Virus record (IMG/VR): IMGVR_UViG_3300043434_000295
Location: 1-64,000 of that record
Origin: a virus
Direction: 5' to 3' (one strand)
DNA length: 64,000 nucleotides
Under the pieces are notes generated by a model. The model did not search any database. It was not told the origin of the DNA and was given only the letters and a program-made list of their open reading frames with translations. The translations under genes were made by a program, and so were the position numbers. Of the stretch, positions 19,139-28,116 are shown piece by piece; position 1 is the first letter of the stretch, and each line of letters begins with the position of its first letter.

Positions 19139-20754
19139 TGAGTGATGAACTAAAATATTATAATTCAAATTCGAACTTAAAAGCCGCAGATCAATCTATA
19201 TCATTTACTCAAGAACAACTTGAGGAATATGTAAAATGCGCTGAAGATCCAATTTACTTCATTAGCAATTATTGCATGATTGTTACGCTTGACCACGGCC
19301 TTCAAAAGTTTAGTTTATATCCATGTCAGATTAATAAGATAAATGTGATCCATCGTAACCGCATGGTTATATTGATGGAAGGACGTCAACAGGGTAAAAC
19401 TACTACATCTGCAGCATACATCCTTTGGTATACACTTTTCCAAGAAGCTAAAACAGTTGCTATTTTGGCAAACAAAGCAAGTGCTGCTCGAGAAGTTCTT
19501 GATCGTTACCAGATCATGTATGAGTCACTTCCAAAATGGATGCAACAAGGTGTCGTAACATGGAACAAAGGTGACATTGAACTTGAAAACAGATCAAAAG
19601 TATTCACAGCAGCAACCACTGCGTCTGGTATCCGTGGTAAAACTGTTAACATGTTATACATCGATGAAGCTGCTATTATCCCTAATAACATTGCTGATGC
19701 TTTCTTTGCTTCTGTTTATCCTACGATTTCCTCGGGTTCTGACACGAAGATTCTTTTAAGTTCTACACCTCTTGGTTATAATCACTTTTGGAAATTCTGG
19801 AATGATGCAGAACATGGACGAAATGGATTCGTACCATTGTTTATTCCATATTGGGAAATTCCGGGTCGTGATCAGGCTTGGGCAGATAACCAACATCGTT
19901 TACTTGGAGATCTTAAGTTTAACCAAGAAGTTTTATGTAAATTCCTTGGTTCGAGTCTTACACTCATTTCTGCAAATGCTATTTCACAGATGTCTCCTGG
20001 TGAAATCATCTATCATAAAGATGGTTTAGATGTATATGAAAAACCAGTACGCGAAAGCAATGAAGGTCCTGGAAGAGCATACTGTCTTATAGCAGATACT
20101 GCAAAAGGCGTTGGTGGAGATTATTCTGCATTTGTCGTAGTTGATATGACAGAAATGCCATACAAAGTTGTTGCTAAATATAAAGACAACAAAATTAGTC
20201 CTCTTCTCTATCCATCGGTCATATACAAAGTAGGCACTGAATACAATAATGCTTATGTTTTAATTGAAATAAATTCATCCGAACAAGTTGCCGATATTCT
20301 CTATAACGAGTATGAATATGACAATATCGTTTTTGTTAATAGATCCGGCGACGGTCAAACTATATCTGGTGGTTTCGGAGGTGGACGAACACAACTTGGT
20401 GTTGTCACAGATAAAAGAGTTAAAAGAATTGGGTGTTCAAATTTTAAAACATTAGTCGAAGAAAAGAAACTCTTAATTCCTGATGCAGATATTATTTCAG
20501 AAATTTCTACGTTTATTCAAGTGAAAAATTCGTATGAAGCTGACGAAGGATATCATGATGACTTAGTTATGCCATTAGTGTTGTTTTCCTGGGCAACTAC
20601 CAACAATTACTTTAAAGAACTTAGTAATATAAATATTAGACAAGTGATATACGAAAACCAAATGAAAATGATTGAACAGGATTTGACTCCGTTTGGTTTC
20701 TATGATGATGGACAACAAACGGATATGCGAGAAGGTTTAGAACTTCTCAAGTAA
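19138..20754 (+). CDS. gp17: Terminase large subunit gp17
   Basis: A 538-residue packaging motor with an N-terminal ATPase and a C-terminal RNase-H-fold nuclease (T4 gp17 has 610 residues). Walker A is GRQQGKTT (residues about 82-89), and Walker B with the catalytic Glu is MLYIDE (about 172-177). The nuclease begins at CLIADTAKGVGGDYSAF and its last acidic residues lie in YHDDLVM. I take ATG 19138, which overlaps the gene 15 stop, rather than the in-frame TTG at 19120, because the family starts near there and coupling explains the overlap. Gene 16, the small terminase, is not adjacent. Confidence 0.92.
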   Translation: MSDELKYYNSNSNLKAADQSISFTQEQLEEYVKCAEDPIYFISNYCMIVTLDHGLQKFSLYPCQINKINVIHRNRMVILMEGRQQGKTTTSAAYILWYTLFQEAKTVAILANKASAAREVLDRYQIMYESLPKWMQQGVVTWNKGDIELENRSKVFTAATTASGIRGKTVNMLYIDEAAIIPNNIADAFFASVYPTISSGSDTKILLSSTPLGYNHFWKFWNDAEHGRNGFVPLFIPYWEIPGRDQAWADNQHRLLGDLKFNQEVLCKFLGSSLTLISANAISQMSPGEIIYHKDGLDVYEKPVRESNEGPGRAYCLIADTAKGVGGDYSAFVVVDMTEMPYKVVAKYKDNKISPLLYPSVIYKVGTEYNNAYVLIEINSSEQVADILYNEYEYDNIVFVNRSGDGQTISGGFGGGRTQLGVVTDKRVKRIGCSNFKTLVEEKKLLIPDADIISEISTFIQVKNSYEADEGYHDDLVMPLVLFSWATTNNYFKELSNINIRQVIYENQMKMIEQDLTPFGFYDDGQQTDMREGLELLK

Positions 20755-20792
20755 TAAATACATGTAGACAGACATCTCTGTTTACCTATAAT
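20753..20792 (+). promoter_or_regulatory. Candidate promoter region and hairpin before gene 18
   Basis: AATAAATA (20753-20760) resembles the late octamer. It is followed by a 9-bp hairpin, GTAGACAGA (20764-20772) with TCTGTTTAC (20777-20785), and then TATAAT (20787-20792). The hairpin has no T-run, so it is more likely an mRNA or operator element than a terminator. Confidence 0.4.
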
Positions 20793-20815
20793 ATAACTCT
20801 CAAGGAGAATCGAAA

Positions 20816-23095
20816 ATGCCTTTTGCACTATCTCCAGGCGTAACAGTAATCGAGAAAGACTTCTCATCTATTATCCCTGCAGTTTCAACTTCTGCTGGCG
20901 CAACTGCTGGCGTATTTTCATGGGGTCCTGTTTCTGAACCTACTACAGTTACTTCGGAAGATGTGCTCGTAGAGTTATTCGGCAAGCCTAATGATTCAAA
21001 TTTCAAATCTTTTTTCACTGCTGCAAACTTCCTTTCTTATACCAACAATCTTATCGTTAATCGTGTAGATACTGCTGGTATTCGTAATGCCGTTGTTTCT
21101 GCTGGTGGTGAAGTTTTAGATGTATCTTTCACTGATGGTGGTTCTGGATTTAAACCAGGACATAACACTATCGTTCAATTCAGTGCTCCACAAACTGCTG
21201 GCGGCGTAACCGCGACCGGTACTGTTGTACTTTCCGGTGGTGCAGTTGTTGGTTTCAACGTATCTTCAGGTGGTTCTGGTTATCTAACAGCTCCAACTGT
21301 TACTCTTTCTGCTCCAGAAGTTGAAGGTGGCCAACAAGCTCTTGCGACAGCAACAATCACTAACGGTGTTGTTACAGCAATTACTTTAGTATCTGGTTAC
21401 GAAGGTTCTGGTTATCTAAATGCACCAACCGTAACAATTGATGCTGCTCCTCAAGGTGGTACAAACGCAATTGCTTCTGCATCGGTTGCTACTTCCGAAA
21501 TTGCAAAGATCAACATTACAAATGGTGGTTCTGGATACACTGCTGCTCCAACCGTAACTATCACCGCTTCAAACCAGGGTACGATTGGTGTTGTTGTATT
21601 ACCATCGGATGTTGCTGCTGTACTTTCTTCTAACAGCGGTGTTAAAATCCGCAATGCTCAGCACTATGTTTCTGACTTCCGTGATTTCCAACAATCTGTT
21701 TATGGTATGTTTGCAGCTAAATACGCCGGAACATTAGGTAATGGCTTACAGATTATTCTAGTTGACAATGCAGTATATGCATGGGCTGCAGCGAATACAA
21801 GTAATGCTACTGCTAAGTTAATTCTCAATTCTTTCCCAGGTGCACCAGGTACTTCTACACAAGCATCTCGTAAAGGTATTGTAAATGACGAGTTACACGT
21901 TCTAGTATTAGACGGTGCTCAAGGCACATGGACTGGTACACCTGGTTCCGTATTAGAAAAGTACACATATCTTTCTAAGTTGAAAGGTGTTACTCGTGCT
22001 GATGGTACTAACTTATACTTCCGTGATGCTATCAACTCTGGATCTAAGTATCTTTGGGTTCTAAACACTCCATCTGCTGTTCAAATCAACGACCCACAAA
22101 ACGCTGATTGGAATCTAAGTGTTGATACAGTTGTTGCAGGTACTAACCTACGTGATCTTAAGCCTACACCACAAGTTCTAACACTTACTGGTGGTGCTGA
22201 TGATTTCACAGCAACAGCAGGTGACGTTGAAGCAGCATATATGCAATTCTTAAATGCAGATTTGTATGATATCTCTTTAGTCGCTGCTGGCGATGTTAGT
22301 GTATCTACTGCAAATAAACTAATTGGCGATTTAGCAGAAGTACGTCGTGATTGCGTTGTATTCGTATCTCCACGTAATGCAGATGGTACACCAATCATTG
22401 CTTCTGGTGATGCTGGTGTACAAGCAATTAGAACATTCAAGAACACTATGACTAATAGTACATATGCAGTTCTTGATTCTGGTGCAAAGTACCAGTACGA
22501 TCGTTACAACGATACATATCGTTGGATTCCACTAAATGGCGATATCGCTGGTCTATGTGCTCGTACAGATTACACAGCAGATCCATGGTTCTCTCCAGGT
22601 GGATTCACACGTGGTCAAGTCAAGAATGTTGTTAAGCTTGGTTTCAACCCAGGTCAAGTAGAACGTGATAACCTCTATAAAGAAGGTGTTAACCCAGTTG
22701 TTACTTTCCCAGGTCAAGGTACTATCCTCTTTGGTGATAAGACATTCACATCTAAGCCAAGTGCATTCGATCGTATCAACGTACGTCGTCTATTCATCGT
22801 ACTAGAAAAAGCAATTGCAACTGCTGCTAAATACCAGTTGTTCGAATTCAACGATGATTTCACTCGTGCACAATTCCGCAATTTAGTGGAACCATTCTTA
22901 CGTAATGTTCAAGGTCGTCGTGGTATTATCGACTTCCGTGTTAAGTGTGATGCAACCAATAACACTGGTGAAGTTATTGATCGTAACGAATTTGTCGCTA
23001 GCATCTTTGTTAAGCCAAATCGTTCTATCAACTTTATCACTCTCAACTTCGTGGCAGCTCGCTCTTCAGTAAGCTTTGACGAAATCGGTGGTTAA
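20816..23095 (+). CDS. gp18: Contractile tail sheath gp18
   Basis: A 759-residue sheath subunit; T4 gp18 has 659. The start [33 protein letters not shown] is the classic sheath N-terminus. The C-terminal core runs from about [18 protein letters not shown] to [11 protein letters not shown]. The extra length is largely explained by about four repeats of the type GGSGYxxAPTVTI between residues about 105 and 250, which probably form an exposed beta-repeat insertion. The ribosome site is AAGGAG. Gene 19 follows after a stem-loop, and a late-type box lies upstream. It acts in the contractile tail during injection. Confidence 0.92.
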   Translation: MPFALSPGVTVIEKDFSSIIPAVSTSAGATAGVFSWGPVSEPTTVTSEDVLVELFGKPNDSNFKSFFTAANFLSYTNNLIVNRVDTAGIRNAVVSAGGEVLDVSFTDGGSGFKPGHNTIVQFSAPQTAGGVTATGTVVLSGGAVVGFNVSSGGSGYLTAPTVTLSAPEVEGGQQALATATITNGVVTAITLVSGYEGSGYLNAPTVTIDAAPQGGTNAIASASVATSEIAKINITNGGSGYTAAPTVTITASNQGTIGVVVLPSDVAAVLSSNSGVKIRNAQHYVSDFRDFQQSVYGMFAAKYAGTLGNGLQIILVDNAVYAWAAANTSNATAKLILNSFPGAPGTSTQASRKGIVNDELHVLVLDGAQGTWTGTPGSVLEKYTYLSKLKGVTRADGTNLYFRDAINSGSKYLWVLNTPSAVQINDPQNADWNLSVDTVVAGTNLRDLKPTPQVLTLTGGADDFTATAGDVEAAYMQFLNADLYDISLVAAGDVSVSTANKLIGDLAEVRRDCVVFVSPRNADGTPIIASGDAGVQAIRTFKNTMTNSTYAVLDSGAKYQYDRYNDTYRWIPLNGDIAGLCARTDYTADPWFSPGGFTRGQVKNVVKLGFNPGQVERDNLYKEGVNPVVTFPGQGTILFGDKTFTSKPSAFDRINVRRLFIVLEKAIATAAKYQLFEFNDDFTRAQFRNLVEPFLRNVQGRRGIIDFRVKCDATNNTGEVIDRNEFVASIFVKPNRSINFITLNFVAARSSVSFDEIGG

Positions 23096-23100
23096 TTTAT

Positions 23101-23131
23101 CGGGAGGAGCCATCCTCCCGTTGAATAAATA
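23101..23131 (+). promoter_or_regulatory. Stem-loop plus AATAAATA box between sheath and tube genes
   Basis: CGGGAGGA (23101-23108) pairs with TCCTCCCG (23113-23120). The sequence after it is TTGAATAAATA, not a T-run, so it is a weak terminator at best and may act as an mRNA stabiliser or attenuator. AATAAATA at 23124-23131 is a late-promoter-like box that could boost gene 19 separately from gene 18. Confidence 0.5.
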
Positions 23132-23152
23132 AAGAATAAAGGAGTCATTTAC

Positions 23153-23746
23153 ATGGCAAACATTTCAGATTTTAAGGCACAGTTAACCGGTGGTGGCGCA
23201 CGCGCTAACCAATTCCGTGTTGAATTGTCCTTTCCATCGTTCGTAACGCTAGGAGCAGTTGCTGGAGTACAAGCACAATTCTTGTGTAATGCTGCACAAC
23301 TTCCTGCTTCTACGATCGAACCTATTAGCGTTTTATATCGTGGTCGTCCAGTAAACTTTGCAGGCGAACGCACTTTCCAACCTTGGACAATTGCAGTCTA
23401 TAACGATACCAACTTCAATATTCGCAATGCTTTAGAACAATGGTCTAATGGCATTCAGAATAATGGTGCTACAACTGGTATCACAAATCCTGCAAACTAT
23501 CAAGTCGATTTATCAGTTCACCAACTCGACAGAAATGGTGCTACTGTTAAGACTTATAAGTTTGTTGATGCATTCCCAACAGAAGTTGGTGATATTGCAC
23601 TTGGATACGATCAAGGCAATGCAATCGAAACTTTCAACGTTACTTTCATGTACAATTATTGGACATCCAATACTTCTACCGAAGGTGGTTCTGGATTCGG
23701 TCTAAGCGGTACAATCAACACACCAGTTGGTTCTTTCCCACTATAA
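23153..23746 (+). CDS. gp19: Tail tube protein gp19
   Basis: A 197-residue tube subunit (T4 gp19 has 163) that stacks as hexamers to form the inner tail tube. The N-terminus ANISDFKAQLTGGGARANQFRV, the F-L-C-N-A-A-Q-L-P segment and N-F-A-G-E-R-T-F-Q-P-W-T-I are family hallmarks. The C-terminal extension is Gly/Ser-rich. The ribosome site is AAAGGAG. It lies directly after the sheath gene, as in T4, and 16 bp before the portal gene. Confidence 0.92.
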   Translation: MANISDFKAQLTGGGARANQFRVELSFPSFVTLGAVAGVQAQFLCNAAQLPASTIEPISVLYRGRPVNFAGERTFQPWTIAVYNDTNFNIRNALEQWSNGIQNNGATTGITNPANYQVDLSVHQLDRNGATVKTYKFVDAFPTEVGDIALGYDQGNAIETFNVTFMYNYWTSNTSTEGGSGFGLSGTINTPVGSFPL

Positions 23747-23762
23747 TTGGATAATATAGATT

Positions 23763-25325
23763 ATGAACGTATTTGGTTTTGAGATAAAGCGTAAACAAGA
23801 CGCACCTCAGCCTTCAATAGTAGCTCCTTCATCTGACGACGGGGCTACTGTTGTTAACTCTGCTGCAGGATATTATGCACAAGTGATGAGCTTAGACGCT
23901 ATCATCAAGAGCGAAAACGATTTGATTCGTAGATATCGTGAAATAGCGCTATACCCTGATACGGATAGCGCTATTGAAGATATTACAAATGAAGCAATCG
24001 TTATTGACGACGATGCGCAATCGGTGAAAATCATATTAGATGATGTAAAACTTTCGGCTGGTATTAAAAATAAGATCAAAGACGAATTTGATACATTATT
24101 ACATACTCTTAAATTTGACGAAAGAGGCCATGACATATTCCGTAATTGGTATGTTGATGGTAGAATTTATTATCATGTATTGATAGATGAAAAGAATCCT
24201 AAAGGTGGTATTGTCGAATTACGACAAATTGATCCACGTAAGATTCGTAAAATTAAACACGTCAATAAAGAAAAGAATGCTCATGGTGTAGAAATCGTTA
24301 AATCGATTGATGAGTATTATCTCTATAACGATAAAGGAATCAGTGAAGCGTCTACTTCGGGCGTTAAGCTTCCTATCGATTCTGTGATCTATGTTCCATC
24401 CGGATTAGTAGATCATAATAGTGGTATGGTTCTTTCTTATCTTCATAAAGCTATTAAAGTAGTTAATCAATTGAAGATGATGGAAGACGCATTGGTGATT
24501 TATAGAATTAGTAGAGCACCAGAACGTAGAATTTTCTATGTTGATGTAGGTAACTTACCTAAAATCAAAGCGGAACAATATGTCAATGACATTATGAATA
24601 AGTTCCGCAATAAAATTGTTTATGACGCGACAACAGGTGAAGTTCGCGATGATCGTAAACATATGTCGATGATGGAAGACTTTTGGATGCCACGTCGAGA
24701 GGGTGGTAAGGGCACGGAGATAACCACGCTTCCCGGTGGACAAACATTAGGTCAAATCGAAGACATTGAGTATTTTCAGAATAAATTATATCAGTGCTTA
24801 AATGTTCCTGCAAGTCGATTACAAAAGACTGATGGTTTCAATTTAGGTCGTTCTTCAGAAATTACTCGCGATGAAATTAAATTTACTAAATTCATTGCAC
24901 GAATCCGTAAGAAATTTACAAACCTATTCCTTGATGCATTAAGAATTCAACTTATCATAAAAGGAATATGTACTCATGACGACTGGGAGATTATTCGTCC
25001 TCAGATTTCGTTTGACTTCATGCGTGATAATCATTACGCTGAACTAAAAGAATCTGAACTACTAACAGGACGTCTAAATATTCTTCAAATGATTGATCCA
25101 TTTGTTGGTAAATACTATTCAGCAACATATGTTAAAAAGAATATTCTTCGTTTAGACGACGATGAAATTGAAGAAATTGATGCTGAAAACGAAGAATATA
25201 ATAAAGAACAACATGCAATGGAACTCGCCAAGATGAAATTACAAGGTGATGTACAGAATGAAATTGATGCCGGAGCACAAGATCAACAAGATGCTGTTCC
25301 GCAATGGCCACTACAAGGAAACTAA
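23763..25325 (+). CDS. gp20: Portal vertex protein gp20
   Basis: A 520-residue protein, close to the 524 of T4 gp20. It forms the dodecameric portal that nucleates prohead assembly and through which gp17 pumps DNA. Typical features are S-E-N-D-L-I-R-R-Y-R-E-I near residue 50, followed by YPDTDSAIEDITNEAI. V-D-G-R-I-Y-Y-H-V lies near residue 127, and the helical wing contains MEDALVIYRISRAPERRIFYVDVGNLP. The C-terminal tail is Gln- and acid-rich. The ribosome site is weak. Gene 67 follows after 2 bp. Confidence 0.93.
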   Translation: MNVFGFEIKRKQDAPQPSIVAPSSDDGATVVNSAAGYYAQVMSLDAIIKSENDLIRRYREIALYPDTDSAIEDITNEAIVIDDDAQSVKIILDDVKLSAGIKNKIKDEFDTLLHTLKFDERGHDIFRNWYVDGRIYYHVLIDEKNPKGGIVELRQIDPRKIRKIKHVNKEKNAHGVEIVKSIDEYYLYNDKGISEASTSGVKLPIDSVIYVPSGLVDHNSGMVLSYLHKAIKVVNQLKMMEDALVIYRISRAPERRIFYVDVGNLPKIKAEQYVNDIMNKFRNKIVYDATTGEVRDDRKHMSMMEDFWMPRREGGKGTEITTLPGGQTLGQIEDIEYFQNKLYQCLNVPASRLQKTDGFNLGRSSEITRDEIKFTKFIARIRKKFTNLFLDALRIQLIIKGICTHDDWEIIRPQISFDFMRDNHYAELKESELLTGRLNILQMIDPFVGKYYSATYVKKNILRLDDDEIEEIDAENEEYNKEQHAMELAKMKLQGDVQNEIDAGAQDQQDAVPQWPLQGN

Positions 25326-25327
25326 TT

Positions 25328-25519
25328 ATGACAACTACCCGCGAACTAATTGATGCTTTAATTTCTGGCGATAGTATTGCTATCGAAAATACTTTTAATT
25401 CAGTAATGTCTGACAAAGTATCATCGGCTTTAGATACATATAGAGTTGATGTTGCACAAAAGATGTTTGTGCAAAAAGAACAAGAAGTAAATTCTGATGA
25501 TAACATTCAACAAGCTTAA
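25328..25519 (+). CDS. gp67: Prohead core protein gp67-like
   Basis: A 63-residue helical protein between portal and gp68-like genes, the T4 position of gene 67, whose 80-residue product is an inner-core component cleaved by gp21. I choose ATG 25328 (MTTTRELIDALISG) over the in-frame ATG at 25304, because the latter would overlap the portal and lacks a ribosome site; AAGGAAAC precedes 25328. The start motif (R-E-L-I-D-A-L-I-S-G-D-S) recurs in gp67 of marine T4-like phages. The end overlaps the next gene by 23 bp. Confidence 0.75.
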   Translation: MTTTRELIDALISGDSIAIENTFNSVMSDKVSSALDTYRVDVAQKMFVQKEQEVNSDDNIQQA

Positions 25520-26030
25520 GACAAAACTTACAGAAAGTTCTGGAATTCTTGATAGTTTTATCTATCAAGAAAAGCGCGTTGTCATTAGTGAAAATTTTTC
25601 TATTTCTGTTGGCGGTGAAAATATAGAAATAGAATTAAACGATTTGGAAGAAGCAAGGGAATACGCTAAATCATATATCAATAATAGTATTACACTTAAA
25701 GATATCGACGCTGTAATTCCGGAAGAAAAAATAGTAAATTTAATTAGCAAATATCATAGCATTAAGATAACAGATAAAATAGTCGAATCATACTTAGATC
25801 TTGCTTCTTCCAATCTATTTACGATTGATCCAGTCTTAGTAGAAATAAAACAAAAGTCTAGTTCAATCCCAGGAAAAATCGAACATAATCTGAATGATGG
25901 CAGTGTTGTTGCAATTGATGAAGATACACAAACTAAATTAAACACTCTATTAGAAGATAAATATCAAATAGTAGAATATATGCGTGAATCTAAACAAAAT
26001 TTCATGCGAATAATTAGAGAGGTCAATTAA
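25497..26030 (+). CDS. gp68: Prohead core protein gp68-like
   Basis: A 177-residue, mostly helical, charged protein in the position of T4 gene 68 (141 residues), an internal scaffold protein that influences head length. The N-terminus MITFNKLKTKLTE recalls the capsid-targeting peptides of T4 internal proteins, including an L-T-E site matching the gp21 consensus (L/I-x-E). Similarity elsewhere is too weak to judge by eye, so the name rests on position and composition. It overlaps gene 67 at its start, and its stop is fused to the next start (TAATG). Confidence 0.6.
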   Translation: MITFNKLKTKLTESSGILDSFIYQEKRVVISENFSISVGGENIEIELNDLEEAREYAKSYINNSITLKDIDAVIPEEKIVNLISKYHSIKITDKIVESYLDLASSNLFTIDPVLVEIKQKSSSIPGKIEHNLNDGSVVAIDEDTQTKLNTLLEDKYQIVEYMRESKQNFMRIIREVN

Positions 26031-26458
26031 TGGCAATGAATCTTACAACAATCAAGAATACTGGTCAAGAAACCATTATTCATTTTGAAGCAACAGACGC
26101 TTCATTTGCAACAATTACTATTGCAGATTTGGCTGCTACATCACAAGCAAGAAACTCTGACGCTCCAGAAGTTAATATCGTTCGTTTTGTTTCAACGGGC
26201 GAAGATGGTGCATCCGTTATTGTTTCTCGCAACAATAAGAATATCATTGCATGTGCTCCAGAGAATGCACCATTTTTAGATTTAACATCAATGGGTATCA
26301 CAGAATCACAACAAAATACGTATGATATTAAGATTTCTAGCACTGTTGCAAAGGCAGTTTCTGGATATATCACTTTACGTAAAGTTGCAGGTTGGTCTGG
26401 TAAGATTGAAACTGCAGAGTTTGGTTCTTACGATAACGAAAACGTAGTAGGAAGTTAA
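26030..26458 (+). CDS. Virion structural protein, possibly capsid-associated
   Basis: A 142-residue beta-rich protein between the gp68-like gene and gene 21, a position empty in T4 but often occupied in marine T4-like phages. It has an N-terminal TIKNTGQETIIHF strand, a VIVSRNNKNIIACAPENAP segment and a C-terminal SGYITLRKVAGWSGKIETAEFG tail. No enzyme motif is seen. Head decoration or prohead content is a reasonable guess from context, not a demonstrated role. It starts at the last base of the preceding stop codon. Confidence 0.5.
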   Translation: MAMNLTTIKNTGQETIIHFEATDASFATITIADLAATSQARNSDAPEVNIVRFVSTGEDGASVIVSRNNKNIIACAPENAPFLDLTSMGITESQQNTYDIKISSTVAKAVSGYITLRKVAGWSGKIETAEFGSYDNENVVGS

Positions 26459-26459
26459 A

Positions 26460-27113
26460 ATGAAACTAATTAAAGAAGTATTCGATACTACTTCCTTTGT
26501 TGTCGAGAACAAACTCGGCAAGGGTAAGGACTATTTTATTGAAGGTATTTTCCTTCAATCTAACCTTAAGAATCGTAATGGTCGTATGTATCCAGAAGAA
26601 GTTATGGATAAAGAAGTTGGTCGTTACATGGAATCTTTGGTTAAACAGAATCGCGCTTATGGTGAATTAGGTCATCCAGATAATCCACAGATCAACTTAG
26701 ATCGTGTATCTCACCTAATAGTTGACCTTCGTAAAGAAGGAACTAATTATATTGGTAAAGCAAAGATTATGGAAACACCAATGGGTAATATTGCACGTGG
26801 TCTTTTAGACGGCGGTGCAAATCTTGGCGTTTCTTCAAGAGCACTAGGTTCCCTTCAAATGAATAAAGAAGGTGTCCAAGTAGTTCAAGACGATTTCATG
26901 TTGTCAACAGCAGCAGACATCGTCGCCGACCCTTCAGCACCTGATGCTTTCGTAAGAGGCATTATGGAATCTGTGGAATGGGTTTTTGTTGATGGAAAAT
27001 TTGAGCAAAGACAGATAGAGGAGACAAAGAAGTTAATTCAAAGAACTCCTTCTAAGAGATTAACTGAGGCCTCTATTGCGGCTTTTCAGAATTTTCTAAC
27101 AAATCTGAAATAA
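26460..27113 (+). CDS. gp21: Prohead core protease gp21
   Basis: A 217-residue serine protease (T4 gp21 has 212) of the herpesvirus-assemblin-like fold. It cleaves scaffold, capsid and internal proteins after L/I-x-E sites during head maturation. The catalytic His lies in Y-G-E-L-G-H-P (residue about 64-70) and the Ser in N-L-G-V-S-S-R-A-L-G (about 120-129). It lies one base after the preceding gene. Its substrates visible in this window include gp23 (L-N-E near residue 52) and, by inference, the proteins with targeting peptides at 59692-64000. Confidence 0.92.
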   Translation: MKLIKEVFDTTSFVVENKLGKGKDYFIEGIFLQSNLKNRNGRMYPEEVMDKEVGRYMESLVKQNRAYGELGHPDNPQINLDRVSHLIVDLRKEGTNYIGKAKIMETPMGNIARGLLDGGANLGVSSRALGSLQMNKEGVQVVQDDFMLSTAADIVADPSAPDAFVRGIMESVEWVFVDGKFEQRQIEETKKLIQRTPSKRLTEASIAAFQNFLTNLK

Positions 27114-27120
27114 CAAAATA

Positions 27121-27128
27121 GATAAATA
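27121..27128 (+). promoter_or_regulatory. Late-promoter-like GATAAATA before gene 22
   Basis: One mismatch from the late octamer, 33 bp upstream of gene 22, in the short gap after gene 21. It could give the extra transcription that abundant scaffold and capsid proteins need. Confidence 0.45.
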
Positions 27129-27161
27129 ATTATAGAACTCATCCAGTTATAGGAGAACACG

Positions 27162-28091
27162 ATGTCAATCGAACAAAAGATTGCTGAACTTCTAGAAGAA
27201 TCTAAGAAGTTGCAAGCAGAAGAAATTAAAATTGAAGGTTTAACTGAAGAAGAATTCAAAGCTCTTTCTGAAGAAGAACAAACTCAATATGAACTAGACG
27301 AAGCATCTTCTTGCTACAAAAAGAAAGAAGAAGAAGAAGAAGTTAAGGAAGAACTAGAAGTTAAAGAAGAGCTTAAGGTTGACGTTTCTGAAGACGTTGC
27401 TGCTCTCGTTAATGGTGAAGAACTTTCAGAAGAATTTAAAACTAAAGCAGCTACTATTTTTGAAGCTGCTGTAGTAACTCGTGTTAAGTCTGAAATGACT
27501 AAACTCGAAGAACAGTTTGAAACAAAACTTGCTGAGCAAGTTGAGTCAATCAAAGAGGGTCTCGTTGAAAAAGTTGATGGATATCTCAACTACGTAGTTG
27601 AGCAGTGGATGACAGATAATGAACTTGCCCTTGAAAATGGTATGAAGACTGATATCATGGAAAGCTTTGTAGCTGGCATGAAGAATCTCTTTATGGAACA
27701 CTATATCGAAGTTCCTGCTGAAAAGTATGACCTAGTTGGTGAATTGCAAGAACAAGCTGATAGCACTAAAGCTAAGCTTGACGAGCAATTAGCTGCTAAT
27801 GTTGAACTAACTAAGCAGATCAATGAGATGAAACGTGTTTCGTCAATTGGTGAATTCTGTGCTGACCTAGCAGATACAGATGCTGAGAAGTTCAAAGGCC
27901 TTGCTGAAGAACTAGCATTTGAAGATGCTGAGTCGTTCAAGACTAAGCTTCAAACTATTAAAGAAAATTATTTTGGTAAGAAGGCTACTGTTGATGTTAA
28001 GTCTCCAGTAACCAATGATCCTGTGCAATTAGAAGAAGAGCAAAAATCTGTAGATCCAGTTATGGCTCAATATCTAGCAGCACTCAAATAA
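27162..28091 (+). CDS. gp22: Prohead scaffold protein gp22
   Basis: A 309-residue, strongly acidic, helical protein (T4 gp22 has 269) with long Glu/Lys coiled-coil stretches, including an E/V/K-rich run near residues 50-75. It forms the inner core around which gp23 assembles and is later degraded by gp21. The C-terminal D-P-V-M-A-Q-Y-L-A-A-L-K resembles scaffold tails that contact the capsid protein. The ribosome site is AGGAG, and gene 23 follows 25 bp downstream. Confidence 0.88.
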   Translation: MSIEQKIAELLEESKKLQAEEIKIEGLTEEEFKALSEEEQTQYELDEASSCYKKKEEEEEVKEELEVKEELKVDVSEDVAALVNGEELSEEFKTKAATIFEAAVVTRVKSEMTKLEEQFETKLAEQVESIKEGLVEKVDGYLNYVVEQWMTDNELALENGMKTDIMESFVAGMKNLFMEHYIEVPAEKYDLVGELQEQADSTKAKLDEQLAANVELTKQINEMKRVSSIGEFCADLADTDAEKFKGLAEELAFEDAESFKTKLQTIKENYFGKKATVDVKSPVTNDPVQLEEEQKSVDPVMAQYLAALK

Positions 28092-28116
28092 ATTAACATC
28101 CACAAAGGAAAATAAA

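Noticed and set aside
22081-22446. Minus-strand frame opposite gene 18
   Set aside because: It lies wholly within the sheath gene and has no start signal or recognisable motif.
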